A DNA stretch of 30,750 bases from CAZCFB01 sp964511535 (GTDB taxonomy: Bacteria; Myxococcota_A; Polyangia; GCA-2747355; CAZCFB01): NCBI GenBank assembly GCA_964511535.1, contig CAZEFW010000113.1, forward strand, positions 1 to 30,750, written 5' to 3'. Below are positions 1 through 7,527 of the stretch, in pieces. The number at the start of each line of letters is the position of its first letter. Within the stretch, counting starts at the first letter, position 1. Below the pieces are notes generated by a model. It made no database searches and was not told the DNA's origin. It saw only the letters and a list, made by a program, of their open reading frames with translations. A program made the translations under genes and the position numbers.

Positions 1-910
1 GGAACTTGGCCACCTGCTCCCACAGGTTGCCGTGGATGTCGAAGTTGAAGGTCACCCCCGAGGCCACCTTCTCGATGTCGAGGCCGCGCTCCAGGCCCCG
101 CTCGATGTAGGCCTGGGCGATGGCCAGCCCGTAGGCCATCTCCTGCATGGGCGAGGCGCCCGACTCGCGGATGTGGTAGCCGCAGACGCTCACCGGGAAG
201 TAGTACGGAGCGTCGTTGGCGCAGAACTCCATCGTGTCGCCGATGAGCCGGATCGACTCCTCCACAGGGAAGATCCAGGTGCCGCGGCCGATGAACTCCT
301 TGAGCAGGTCGTTCTGGGCCGTGCCGCGCAGCTTGCTCAGGTCGTAGCCGCGCTTGCGCGCCATGGCGAAGTACATGGCCATGATGGCCGCGGCCGAGCC
401 GTTGATGGTGAGGGACACCGTGATCTTGTTCAGGTCGATGTCCGCGAACGCCTCCTCCATGTCGGCCAGGGTGTCCACCGCCATGCCCACCCGGCCCACC
501 TCGCCCTCGGCCATGGCGTCGTCCGAGTCGTAGCCGCACTGGGTCGGCAGATCGAAGGCCACGTTCAGCCCGGTCTGGCCATGCTTGATCAAATAGAGGA
601 ACCGCTCGTGGGTCTCGGCGGCGGTGCCGAAGCCCGAGTACTGGCGCATGGTCCAGGGGCGCGTGCGGTACATGCCGGGGTGGATCCCCCGGGTGTAGGG
701 GAACTCGCCGGGCTGCCCCACGCCGTCGCTGCCGCCGCTGGCCTCGAGATCTTCGGCGGTGTAGATCGGCTTCACCTGCAGCCCGGACTCCCAGGTCAGC
801 GGGGGCATGGCGCCCTTGTTCGACTGCGCTTTGCTCCGTCGACAACCCTGTAAAGCTGCACCCGATGATGCCGGGTGCACCTTTCCACCATTGTTCGCCT
901 TGGGGCTCAT
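1..910 (-). CDS. Methylmalonyl-CoA mutase-type large subunit (3' end outside window)
   Basis: Adenosylcobalamin-dependent acyl-CoA mutase, catalytic TIM-barrel part; the first 303 residues are present and the gene runs off the left edge. Recognisable family blocks are PYTRGIHPGMY (71-81), RPWTMRQYSGFGTA (84-97), GQTGLNVAFDLPTQ (111-124), GTAQNDLLKEF (196-206) and GYHIRESGA (244-252). By alignment from memory to the Propionibacterium enzyme, its Arg82, Tyr89, Gln197, Arg207 and His244 correspond to Arg84, Tyr91, Gln199, Arg221 and His246 here. Isobutyryl-CoA mutases replace the Tyr and the second Arg, so a methylmalonyl/succinyl-type substrate is favoured (inference). The ATG at 910 overlaps the stop of the B12-binding gene (ATGA, 907-910), indicating translational coupling. 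Residues 1-35 are not conserved in the family, so the internal Met35 is an alternative start. No B12 domain is expected here because the neighbour supplies it. Confidence 0.9.
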   Translation of the reverse strand, partial: MSPKANNGGKVHPASSGAALQGCRRSKAQSNKGAMPPLTWESGLQVKPIYTAEDLEASGGSDGVGQPGEFPYTRGIHPGMYRTRPWTMRQYSGFGTAAETHERFLYLIKHGQTGLNVAFDLPTQCGYDSDDAMAEGEVGRVGMAVDTLADMEEAFADIDLNKITVSLTINGSAAAIMAMYFAMARKRGYDLSKLRGTAQNDLLKEFIGRGTWIFPVEESIRLIGDTMEFCANDAPYYFPVSVCGYHIRESGASPMQEMAYGLAIAQAYIERGLERGLDIEKVASGVTFNFDIHGNLWEQVAKF

Positions 911-1305
911 GCGCGCACCTCCTGCTGGATGTAAGAGACGATCTCTTCGAACTCCGACGCCGTGGGGAACACCGCCCGCACGCCGAGGGCGCGCAGGGCC
1001 TCGTGGTCCCGCCGCGGCACGTTGCCGCCCACCAGCCACAGCACGTCTGACACGCCCTTGGCCTGCAGCGCCTGGCCCACCTTCTCGCACAGGGGCAGGT
1101 GGGCGCCCGAGAGCACCGAGAGCCCCACCACGTCCACCGCCTCCTGCTGCGCCGCGGCCGCGATGGCCTCGGGCGACTGGCGCAGGCCGGTGTAGATCAC
1201 CTCCATGCCGGCGTCCATCAGCGCACGGCAGACCAGCTTGGCGCCCACGTCATGCCCGTCCAGGCCAGGCTTGGCGATGAGAACGCGGATGCGTCGATCG
1301 GTCAT
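907..1305 (-). CDS. Stand-alone cobalamin (B12)-binding subunit of acyl-CoA mutase
   Basis: 132-residue Rossmann-like B12-binding domain, equivalent to the C-terminal domain of single-chain methylmalonyl-CoA mutase. It shows the three expected signatures: DxHxxG (Asp16, His18, Gly21; His18 would be the lower axial cobalt ligand), SxL (Ser63-Leu65) and GG (Gly93-Gly94). It lies between the acyl-CoA dehydrogenase and the mutase large subunit. Its start is 9 bp after the dehydrogenase stop, with a GGAG ribosome site overlapping that stop, and its own stop overlaps the mutase ATG. This order makes it the small subunit of a split mutase. A stand-alone corrinoid protein for another enzyme is possible but unlikely given the coupling. 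Confidence 0.93.
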   Translation of the reverse strand: MTDRRIRVLIAKPGLDGHDVGAKLVCRALMDAGMEVIYTGLRQSPEAIAAAAQQEAVDVVGLSVLSGAHLPLCEKVGQALQAKGVSDVLWLVGGNVPRRDHEALRALGVRAVFPTASEFEEIVSYIQQEVRA

Positions 1306-1314
1306 CAGTATCTC

Positions 1315-2430
1315 CTAGAGCAAACCCCGGGCGATGTTCACCTTCAAGATCTCGCTGGTGCCCCCGCCGATGAGGGTGAAGCGCACGTCACGCAGGTAGC
1401 GCTGCACCGGGTAGTCGTTGGCGAAGCCGTAGCTGGCCAGCACCCGGGCGGCCCGGTCGCAGATGCGCGCGGCGGCCTCGGAGGCGAACAGCTTGGTCAT
1501 GGTCGCCTCGTGGTCGTTGGGCATGCCGTTGCTGGAGCGCCAGCAGGCCCAGTGGATCATCTGGCGCGCCGCCTCCAGCTCCACGGCGTTGTCGGCCAGG
1601 TGGGCCTGGATCGCCTGGAACTTGACGATGGGCCGGCCGAACTGCTTGCGCTCCTGGGCGTAGGCCAGGGCGTCCTCGGTGGCGGCGCGGGCCACGCCCA
1701 GGGACAGCGTCGCGGTCATCAGCCGGATCTCGGCCAGGATCTCCCGCAGGTAGCTGGTGCCCTTGCCGCGCTGCCCCAGCAGGGCAGTGGCCGGGGTCTC
1801 GTCGAAGGCCACCTCCGACGTGAGCGATGCCTTGACCCCCATCTTCTCGATGGCGCGGCCCACCTCGAGGCCGGGCGCCCCCTTCTCTACCAGGAAGATG
1901 GACAGCTCCTTGTCGCCGGTGCGGGCGAACACCGTGAACATGTCCGCCACCGGCGCGCTGGTGATCCAGGTCTTCTGCCCGCTGATGATCCAGCGGCCGT
2001 CCCGCTGCTCGGCCCTTGTCTTCATGGCGAACAGGTCGCTGCCCGCGTCGGGCTCGGTCATGCAGATGGTGCCCACCACCTCGCCCGCCAGGGCCGGGAT
2101 CAGCAGGCGCTGGCGGTCGTCACCCTCGAGGAACTTGTGCACGAAGTAGGTGCCCATGAGCGACTGCATGGTGCAGGCCGCGGCCACGGCCAGGCTGCCC
2201 CGGGCGATCTCCTCCACCGCCAGCAGGTAGGACAGCAGGTCCGCGCCCACCCCCTCCGGCTCCGGGTAGCGCATGCCGAAGAAGCCCAGCTCGCCCGCCT
2301 TGAGGAACAGCTCGCGCGGAAACCGCGGCGCCTCGTCCAGCTCCTGCGCCGCGGGCCGGATCTCCCGCTCGGCGAAGTCGTGAAAGGTCTTGCGGATGAC
2401 GACCTGTTCGTCGCTCAGGGCAAAGTCCAT
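1315..2430 (-). CDS. Acyl-CoA dehydrogenase family protein
   Basis: FAD-dependent alpha,beta-dehydrogenation of an acyl-CoA thioester; 371 residues, near the usual ~380. Visible family features are CMTEPDAGSD and KTWITSA (flavin/substrate contacts), ERKQFGRPI in the third domain, and IGGGTSEI near the C terminus, whose Glu (about residue 360) occupies the catalytic-base position of medium/short-chain enzymes. The ATG at 2430 is chosen because the family N terminus (MDFALSDEQ) begins there and AGGAGAGG lies 6 nt upstream (2437-2444); the frame stays open further upstream but that part reads as non-family protein. It is the first gene of a three-gene operon with a split B12 mutase, suggesting a branched-chain acyl-CoA or propionate-type pathway. 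The exact substrate cannot be read from the sequence. Confidence 0.93.
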   Translation of the reverse strand: MDFALSDEQVVIRKTFHDFAEREIRPAAQELDEAPRFPRELFLKAGELGFFGMRYPEPEGVGADLLSYLLAVEEIARGSLAVAAACTMQSLMGTYFVHKFLEGDDRQRLLIPALAGEVVGTICMTEPDAGSDLFAMKTRAEQRDGRWIISGQKTWITSAPVADMFTVFARTGDKELSIFLVEKGAPGLEVGRAIEKMGVKASLTSEVAFDETPATALLGQRGKGTSYLREILAEIRLMTATLSLGVARAATEDALAYAQERKQFGRPIVKFQAIQAHLADNAVELEAARQMIHWACWRSSNGMPNDHEATMTKLFASEAAARICDRAARVLASYGFANDYPVQRYLRDVRFTLIGGGTSEILKVNIARGLL

Positions 2431-2470
2431 GGTGCGCCTCTCCTGCGGTGGAGGGCGCATCTTAGCGCAT

Positions 2471-2499
2471 TTATCAATCCTTGCGGCAGGGCCTATAAT
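2471..2499 (+). promoter_or_regulatory. Sigma-70-like promoter, possibly for a leaderless mRNA
   Basis: TTATCA (2471-2476), a 17-bp spacer, then a perfect TATAAT (2494-2499), rare in such GC-rich DNA. It sits in the 76-bp gap between the divergent dehydrogenase and lipoprotein genes and points at the lipoprotein. Transcription would be expected to start about 7 nt after the -10 box, that is at or next to the ATG at 2507, leaving almost no 5' leader. No good Shine-Dalgarno precedes that ATG, which fits a leaderless transcript. Prediction by eye only. Confidence 0.45.
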
Positions 2500-2506
2500 G
2501 CAGGCC

Positions 2507-3655
2507 ATGAGAACATTCAGATGGTTGATGGTGGCGGGCGTCTTGACCGCTGGATGCAGCCACGACCTGGATTCAATTGCCCCTCCAGGCGCGGACGGTC
2601 CGGGACTCGACATGGCGGCATCGGACACCGCGTACCCCGGGCCCGATGGCAAGGCGCCGGACGGCAAGCCTTCGCTTGACGGTCCGCAGAAGGCAGACAG
2701 CAAGGTGCCCGTGGACAGCACGGCGAAGCCTGACCAGCCGGGGAAATGCACGGGCGCCAAGGAGTGCTCCGACGGGCTGGCCTGCACCGACGACCAGTGC
2801 AACGGCGGCAAGTGCGCGAACCCCATCAAGGGCGGCCACTGCCTCATCGGCAAGAAGTGCTACAGCACCGGCCAGACCCACGCCACCTGTCGTATCTGCG
2901 AACCGTCCAAGAGCAAGACCAGCTGGACCAACCGGCCCTCCACGGTCAAGTGCGACGACAAGGTCATCTGCAGCCACAACGACCGGTGCCAGGCCGGGGT
3001 GTGCAAGGGTGACGCTTACACCTGCGGTTCGCTGCCTTGCAACACCGCCAAGTGCAACGGCAAGGCGCCGCCGCCGGCCGGCTGCGGCCTCAAGCCGGAT
3101 ACCTGCATGATCGGCAACAAGTGCCAGATCGCGGACCAGGTGCACCCCACGGACCCGTGCCAGGCCTGCCGGCCCGCGGTCTCCACCTCGGCCTGGTCGG
3201 CGGCCAACCTGGCGACCCAGGCCTCGGCCAGCTCCACCAGCTCGGCGTCCGGCTCCTTCGGCCCGTCGAACCTGAACGACGGCAAGGGGGAGAGCGCGTG
3301 CACCTGGCACTGGGCGTCGGTCCCGAGCCCGCCCACGCCATCAGACGAGCTGCGCCTGCAGTGGAGCAAGCCGGTGACCATCAAGCGGGTGGAGGTGGAC
3401 ACTGCCCTGTCCTCTGGCAGCACCGCGTGCAGCGCGATCAAGGCGAACCAGACCCTGGCCGGCGCGGTGGTGGACTACTGGTCCGACGGCCTGAAGACCT
3501 ACGTGAAGGCCGGGACCGTGTCGGGCAAGACGAACGACTGGTCCATCGTCCTTCCGTCCCCCATCACCACCAAGGACCTGCGCCTGACCAAGCTGTCGCT
3601 GCCTTCGGGCTCTGGCAACGCGGTGATCTTCGAATGGGAGGTGTATTGCAAATGA
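2507..3655 (+). CDS. Cys-rich surface lipoprotein with C-terminal F5/8-type-C (discoidin)-like domain
   Basis: 382 residues. A short signal peptide ends in the lipobox LTAGC (Cys17 lipidated). An Asp/Pro/Gly/Lys-rich stalk follows (about 25-80), then a cysteine-rich segment (about 83-220) with several C-x(n)-DGLACTDDQC-like modules, and a beta-sandwich-like C terminus (about 235-382) with SFGPSNLNDG, RLQWSKPVTIKRVEV and a closing WEVYCK. These are typical of discoidin/galactose-binding-like domains, which usually bind glycans or lipids outside the cell. The ATG at 2507 is chosen because it starts a clean lipoprotein signal; the ATG at 2498 overlaps the -10 box. The stop overlaps the next start (ATGA, 3652-3655), so the two lipoproteins are probably made together. 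Function is unknown; an adhesin or receptor is an inference. Confidence 0.8.
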   Translation: MRTFRWLMVAGVLTAGCSHDLDSIAPPGADGPGLDMAASDTAYPGPDGKAPDGKPSLDGPQKADSKVPVDSTAKPDQPGKCTGAKECSDGLACTDDQCNGGKCANPIKGGHCLIGKKCYSTGQTHATCRICEPSKSKTSWTNRPSTVKCDDKVICSHNDRCQAGVCKGDAYTCGSLPCNTAKCNGKAPPPAGCGLKPDTCMIGNKCQIADQVHPTDPCQACRPAVSTSAWSAANLATQASASSTSSASGSFGPSNLNDGKGESACTWHWASVPSPPTPSDELRLQWSKPVTIKRVEVDTALSSGSTACSAIKANQTLAGAVVDYWSDGLKTYVKAGTVSGKTNDWSIVLPSPITTKDLRLTKLSLPSGSGNAVIFEWEVYCK

Positions 3656-5382
3656 CCCGATGGCTCTCGACGTTTGCCGCTTGCCTGCTCGCTGTCTCCC
3701 TGGTCCTCGGCTGCTCGGATGACTCGGGCGGCGGCGACGACAAGGAGAACTCCGTCGCCCGGTGCCAGGACAAGAAGGACAACGACGGCGACGGGTACGT
3801 GGACTGCAAGGATCAGGACTGCCAGCTGTACATCTTTTGTGTGAAGCAGGACGGCGGCACGCCGGGGCCCGACGGCAAGGTGGCCAATCCGGACGGCAAG
3901 GTGGTCAAGCCGGACGGCAAGGTGGTCAAGCCGGACGGCGAGGTGGCCAAGCCGGACGGCAAGGTGGCCAAGCCGGACGGCAAGGTGGTCAAGCCGGACG
4001 GCAAGGTGGTCAAGGACGGGCCAGTGATCCAGCCCGACCAGGGGCCCAAGTGCGGCAACGGCAAGCTGGACAAGGGGGAAAAGTGCGATGGCGTGCTGCT
4101 GGGCGGCCAGAAGTGCTTCACCCTCAACTTCGACGGCGGCAAGCTGACCTGCAAGAAGAACTGCACCTTCGACACATCCCTCTGCTACAAGTGCGGCGAC
4201 GGCACGGTCAACGGCAGCGAGCAGTGCGATGGCGCCGCCTTCGCCGGCAAGACCTGCAAGACCCAGAGCTTCGACGGCGGGCAGATCAAGTGCACGCCCG
4301 GGTGCAAGCTCGACACCTCCGCCTGCTACAAGTGCGGCGACGGCAAGAAGAACGGCGCCGAGGATTGTGACGGCAGCTCCATGGGCGGCCAGACCTGCGC
4401 GCTGAAGGGCTTCCAGGGCGGCAACCTGGGCTGCACCAAGCAATGCAAGTTCGACACCTCCAACTGCTTCAAGTGCGGCGACGGCAAGAAGAACGGCACC
4501 GAGGAGTGCGACGGCTCTGCCCTGGGCGGCGCCACCTGCCAGAACAAGAAGTTCACCTCCGGAACGCCCGGGTGCACCAGCCTGTGCAAGATCGACTACC
4601 GCCACTGCCGCATGGGCGGGTACGTGGCGGTGAGCGGCGGGAACTTCAAGATGGGGTCGCCGGCGTCGGAGAAGTGCCGCTGGACCGACGAGTTCTTCTC
4701 GAACGTCACCCTGTCCAACAAGTTCGAGATCATGGCCACCGAGCTGAACCAGTTCGTGTTCCAGAAGAACCTCAACTACAACCCGTCGCAGAACAAGACC
4801 GGCGGCACCCAGCCGGTGGAGATGGTTAACTGGCACGAGGCGGTCAACATGTGCAATCAGGGGTCCGTGGCCACGGGGCAGGACCTCTGCTATTCGTGCA
4901 GCGGCGTGGGGACCGCGGTCTCTTGCTCGGTCAAGCCGAAGTACGCGGGCAAGAAGATCTACGACTGTCCGGGCTTCCGGCTGCCCACCGAGGCCGAGTG
5001 GGAGCGCGCCGCCCGGGCGGGCACCACCACCCCCACCTACAAGGGCACCATCAACAACTGCAACAGCAGCGATTCGGTCGCCCACTCCGCCGGCTGGTAC
5101 AAAGAAAACTCGGGCGGCAAGACGCAGGCAGGTGGGAGCAAGTCCAACAGCTGGGGCATCAGCGACATGTCGGGCAACGTCTGGGAGTGGACCCACGACT
5201 CCTGGAAGTCGAACCCGGGCGGGGGTACGGACCCGGCCTTCTCCGGCGGCAGCAGCTACTGCGTCAAGGGCGGCGCCTACAACGCGGGCGCCGGCAACCT
5301 GCGCCACGCCCGGAGGGGCGGCAACCCGGTGGGGACCCGCAGCGGCGCCATCGGCTTCCGCTGCGCGCGCAGTATCAAGTGA
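3652..5382 (+). CDS. Lipoprotein: PDGK repeat stalk, DUF4215-like repeats, SUMF1/FGE-like domain
   Basis: 576 residues. Signal peptide with lipobox LVLGC (Cys21). Then DNDGDGYVDC, a Ca-binding-like Asp loop; seven near-identical heptads KPDGKVV (73-121); four tandem ~46-residue Cys repeats of the form CGDGxxNGxExCDG...GGxxCxxxxFxGG...C (about 134-318), resembling Myxococcota DUF4215; and a formylglycine-generating-enzyme/sulfatase-modifying fold (about 322-575) with FRLPTEAEWERAARAG, MSGNVWEW and the closing GFRCARS. The place where true FGE carries its catalytic Cys pair reads KGGAYNAGAGNLRHARR, with no cysteine, so sulfatase activation is unlikely and a ligand-binding or other role is more plausible. 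Lysine is encoded almost only by AAG. It is translationally coupled to the upstream discoidin-type lipoprotein. Confidence 0.85.
   Translation: MTRWLSTFAACLLAVSLVLGCSDDSGGGDDKENSVARCQDKKDNDGDGYVDCKDQDCQLYIFCVKQDGGTPGPDGKVANPDGKVVKPDGKVVKPDGEVAKPDGKVAKPDGKVVKPDGKVVKDGPVIQPDQGPKCGNGKLDKGEKCDGVLLGGQKCFTLNFDGGKLTCKKNCTFDTSLCYKCGDGTVNGSEQCDGAAFAGKTCKTQSFDGGQIKCTPGCKLDTSACYKCGDGKKNGAEDCDGSSMGGQTCALKGFQGGNLGCTKQCKFDTSNCFKCGDGKKNGTEECDGSALGGATCQNKKFTSGTPGCTSLCKIDYRHCRMGGYVAVSGGNFKMGSPASEKCRWTDEFFSNVTLSNKFEIMATELNQFVFQKNLNYNPSQNKTGGTQPVEMVNWHEAVNMCNQGSVATGQDLCYSCSGVGTAVSCSVKPKYAGKKIYDCPGFRLPTEAEWERAARAGTTTPTYKGTINNCNSSDSVAHSAGWYKENSGGKTQAGGSKSNSWGISDMSGNVWEWTHDSWKSNPGGGTDPAFSGGSSYCVKGGAYNAGAGNLRHARRGGNPVGTRSGAIGFRCARSIK
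3868..4014 (+). repeat. Seven in-frame 21-bp tandem repeats (PDGKVVK heptads)
   Basis: Seven consecutive 21-bp units inside the SUMF1-like lipoprotein gene, each encoding Pro-Asp-Gly-Lys/Glu-Val-Val/Ala-Lys (Asn in the first unit). Units differ at only one to three bases, chiefly gtc/gcc for Val/Ala and aag/gag once. The near identity at DNA level suggests recent copy-number change by slippage. In-frame gain or loss would alter stalk length without breaking the protein. Confidence 0.95.
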
Positions 5383-5415
5383 GCCGCCTTTCCCAGGTGA
5401 TGTAGAGTACCTCCC

Positions 5416-7527
5416 ATGCCAGATCAGCGAGGCTTCAGACTCGGCTGCGACATAGGCGGCACCTTCACCGACTTCGTCCTGATCGAGGACAGCACCGGGA
5501 CCCTGCGCACGCAGAAGTGCCTCACCACCCCTGCCGATCCGGCCGACGCGGTGGAGCAAGGGCTGCGCGCCCTGGACGCCGAGGTGCCCGGGGTCGCCGC
5601 GGCGCTGGACGAGGTGATCCACGGCACCACCCTGGTGATCAACGCCATCATCGAGCGCAAGGGGGCGAAGACCGGCCTGATCACCACCGCCGGCTTCCGC
5701 GATGTGCTGGAGCTGGGGCGGGAGATCCGCTACGCGCCGTACGACATCTTCGCCCGCTTCCCCGAGCCGCTGGTGCCGCGTCGGCTGCGGGTGGAGGTGG
5801 ACGAGCGGGTGGACGCCGCGGGGCAGGTGCTGCGGCCGCTGGACCGGGAGCGCGCGCGGGAGGTGGTGCGCGGCCTGCTGGCCCAGGGGGTGGAGTCGGT
5901 GGCCGTCTGCTTGATCAACGCCCACGAGAACCCGGACCACGAGCGGCTGCTGGAGCAGGTGCTGGGCGAGGAGGCGCCCGAGCTGTCGGTGTCCATCTCC
6001 AGCAAGGTGCTGCCCCAGATCCGCGAGTACGAGCGCACCAGCACCACCGTCACCAACGCCTACGTGCGGCCGCTGACCGGCCGCTACCTGTCGCGGCTGG
6101 ACGCGCGGCTGCGCACCCTCGGCTTCAACGGCAAGCTGTTCATCATGCTCTCCTCCGGCGGCGTCACCTCGGCGCAGACGGCGGCCGAGGCGCCGGTGCG
6201 GGTCATCGAGTCCGGGCCCACGGCGGCGGTCATCGCCGGGCAGTACTACGGGCGGCAGTTCGGCATCTCCGAGATGTTCTGCTTCGACATGGGCGGCACC
6301 ACGGCCAAGAGCTGCCTGATCCAGGGCGGCGAGGCGGGCGTGGTGCCCACCTTCGAGGTGGGCCGGGTGCAGCGCTTCATGAAGGGGAGCGGGCTGACGA
6401 TCCAGGTGCCGGTGGTGGACCTGATGGAGATCGGCGCGGGCGGCGGGAGCATCGCGCGGGTGAGCACCATGGGCACCCTGCAGGTGGGGCCGCGCTCCGC
6501 CGGGGCCGAGCCGGGGCCGGCATGCTACGGGCGAGGCGGCGTGGACCCGTGCGTCACCGACGCCGACCTGCTGCTCGGCTACCTCGACCCGGGCTACTTC
6601 CTCGGCGGGGAGATGCCCCTGGACAAGGAGGCCGCCCGGCGCGCGGTTGCGCAGGAGGTGGCCGAGCCGCTGGGCGTTGACCCCCTCAAGGCGACCTGGG
6701 GCATCCACGATCTGATCAACGAGACCATGGCCGCCGCGGCCAAGACGCACATCGCCGAGAAGGGCGGCAACCCGCGGCTGGTGACGGTGGCTGCCTTCGG
6801 CGGCGCCGGGCCGGTGCACGCCTACGGCCTGGCGCGAAAGCTCGGCGCGCCGCGGCTGCTTGTGCCGCCCATCGCCGGCGTCGGCTCGGCCCTGGGCTTC
6901 TTCACCGCGCCCCGGGCATACGACCTGGTGCGCAGCCACAAGGCGCCGCTGCTGGGCGCGGACTTCGCCCACATCGAGGGCCTGTTCCGGGACATGGAGC
7001 AGGAGGGGGTGCGCGCGCTGCAGGCGGAGGCCATGGCCGACCAGGTGAGCTTCAGCCGCTCGGTGGACGCGCGCTTCGTGGGGCAGGGGGCCGAGACCTC
7101 CGTGCCGCTGCCCGACGGAGAGTTCGCCGCCATGGCCCCCGAGGAGCTGCGCGCCGCCTTCGACCGGATCTACGAGAAGCTGTACGGCCGCACTTATCCC
7201 GACTCGCCCCTGGAGCTGGTCTCCTTCCGCGTGCGGGCCGCGCTGCCCGACCGCCCCCTGCGCCTGCCAACCCTGGCCCCGGGCCGGGGCGCCACCAGCG
7301 CCCTCAAGGGGCAGCGGCCCGCATATTGCCCGGAGGCCGGCGGCTTCACCGACCACGAGGTGTACGACCGCTACGCCCTGGGCGCGGGCGATGCATTCCA
7401 GGGGCCCTGCATCGTGGAGGAGCGCGAGTCCACGGTGGTGGTGGGCGCCGGGGCCGCCGTGTCGGTGGACGATCACGGCTTCCTCTGGATCGACCTGCCA
7501 GCGCGGCAGGAGGTGGACCATGAGTAA
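5416..7527 (+). CDS. Hydantoinase/oxoprolinase family subunit A (HyuA-like)
   Basis: 703 residues, normal length for HyuA. The ASKHA-type ATPase motifs are clear: DIGGTFTD (12-19), HGTTLVINAIIERKGAKTG, DMGGTT (291-296) and EIGAGGGSIA (338-347). The family covers ATP-dependent hydantoin and 5-oxoproline hydrolases and acetone or acetophenone carboxylases, with subunit A handling ATP and phosphorylated intermediates and subunit B completing the reaction. The gene begins 33 bp after the lipoprotein pair with only a distant AGGTGA as ribosome site, and overlaps hyuB by 8 bp. The partner SDR downstream would fit catabolism of a small cyclic amide or ketone (inference). Substrate cannot be assigned; no biotin or dedicated carboxylase gamma subunit is visible nearby. 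Confidence 0.92.
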   Translation: MPDQRGFRLGCDIGGTFTDFVLIEDSTGTLRTQKCLTTPADPADAVEQGLRALDAEVPGVAAALDEVIHGTTLVINAIIERKGAKTGLITTAGFRDVLELGREIRYAPYDIFARFPEPLVPRRLRVEVDERVDAAGQVLRPLDRERAREVVRGLLAQGVESVAVCLINAHENPDHERLLEQVLGEEAPELSVSISSKVLPQIREYERTSTTVTNAYVRPLTGRYLSRLDARLRTLGFNGKLFIMLSSGGVTSAQTAAEAPVRVIESGPTAAVIAGQYYGRQFGISEMFCFDMGGTTAKSCLIQGGEAGVVPTFEVGRVQRFMKGSGLTIQVPVVDLMEIGAGGGSIARVSTMGTLQVGPRSAGAEPGPACYGRGGVDPCVTDADLLLGYLDPGYFLGGEMPLDKEAARRAVAQEVAEPLGVDPLKATWGIHDLINETMAAAAKTHIAEKGGNPRLVTVAAFGGAGPVHAYGLARKLGAPRLLVPPIAGVGSALGFFTAPRAYDLVRSHKAPLLGADFAHIEGLFRDMEQEGVRALQAEAMADQVSFSRSVDARFVGQGAETSVPLPDGEFAAMAPEELRAAFDRIYEKLYGRTYPDSPLELVSFRVRAALPDRPLRLPTLAPGRGATSALKGQRPAYCPEAGGFTDHEVYDRYALGAGDAFQGPCIVEERESTVVVGAGAAVSVDDHGFLWIDLPARQEVDHE

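Noticed and set aside
2431..2853. N-terminal extension of the acyl-CoA dehydrogenase frame
   Set aside because: The extra ~140 residues have no family similarity, lie opposite the signal and stalk of the divergent lipoprotein, and the family N terminus with a good ribosome site begins at 2430.
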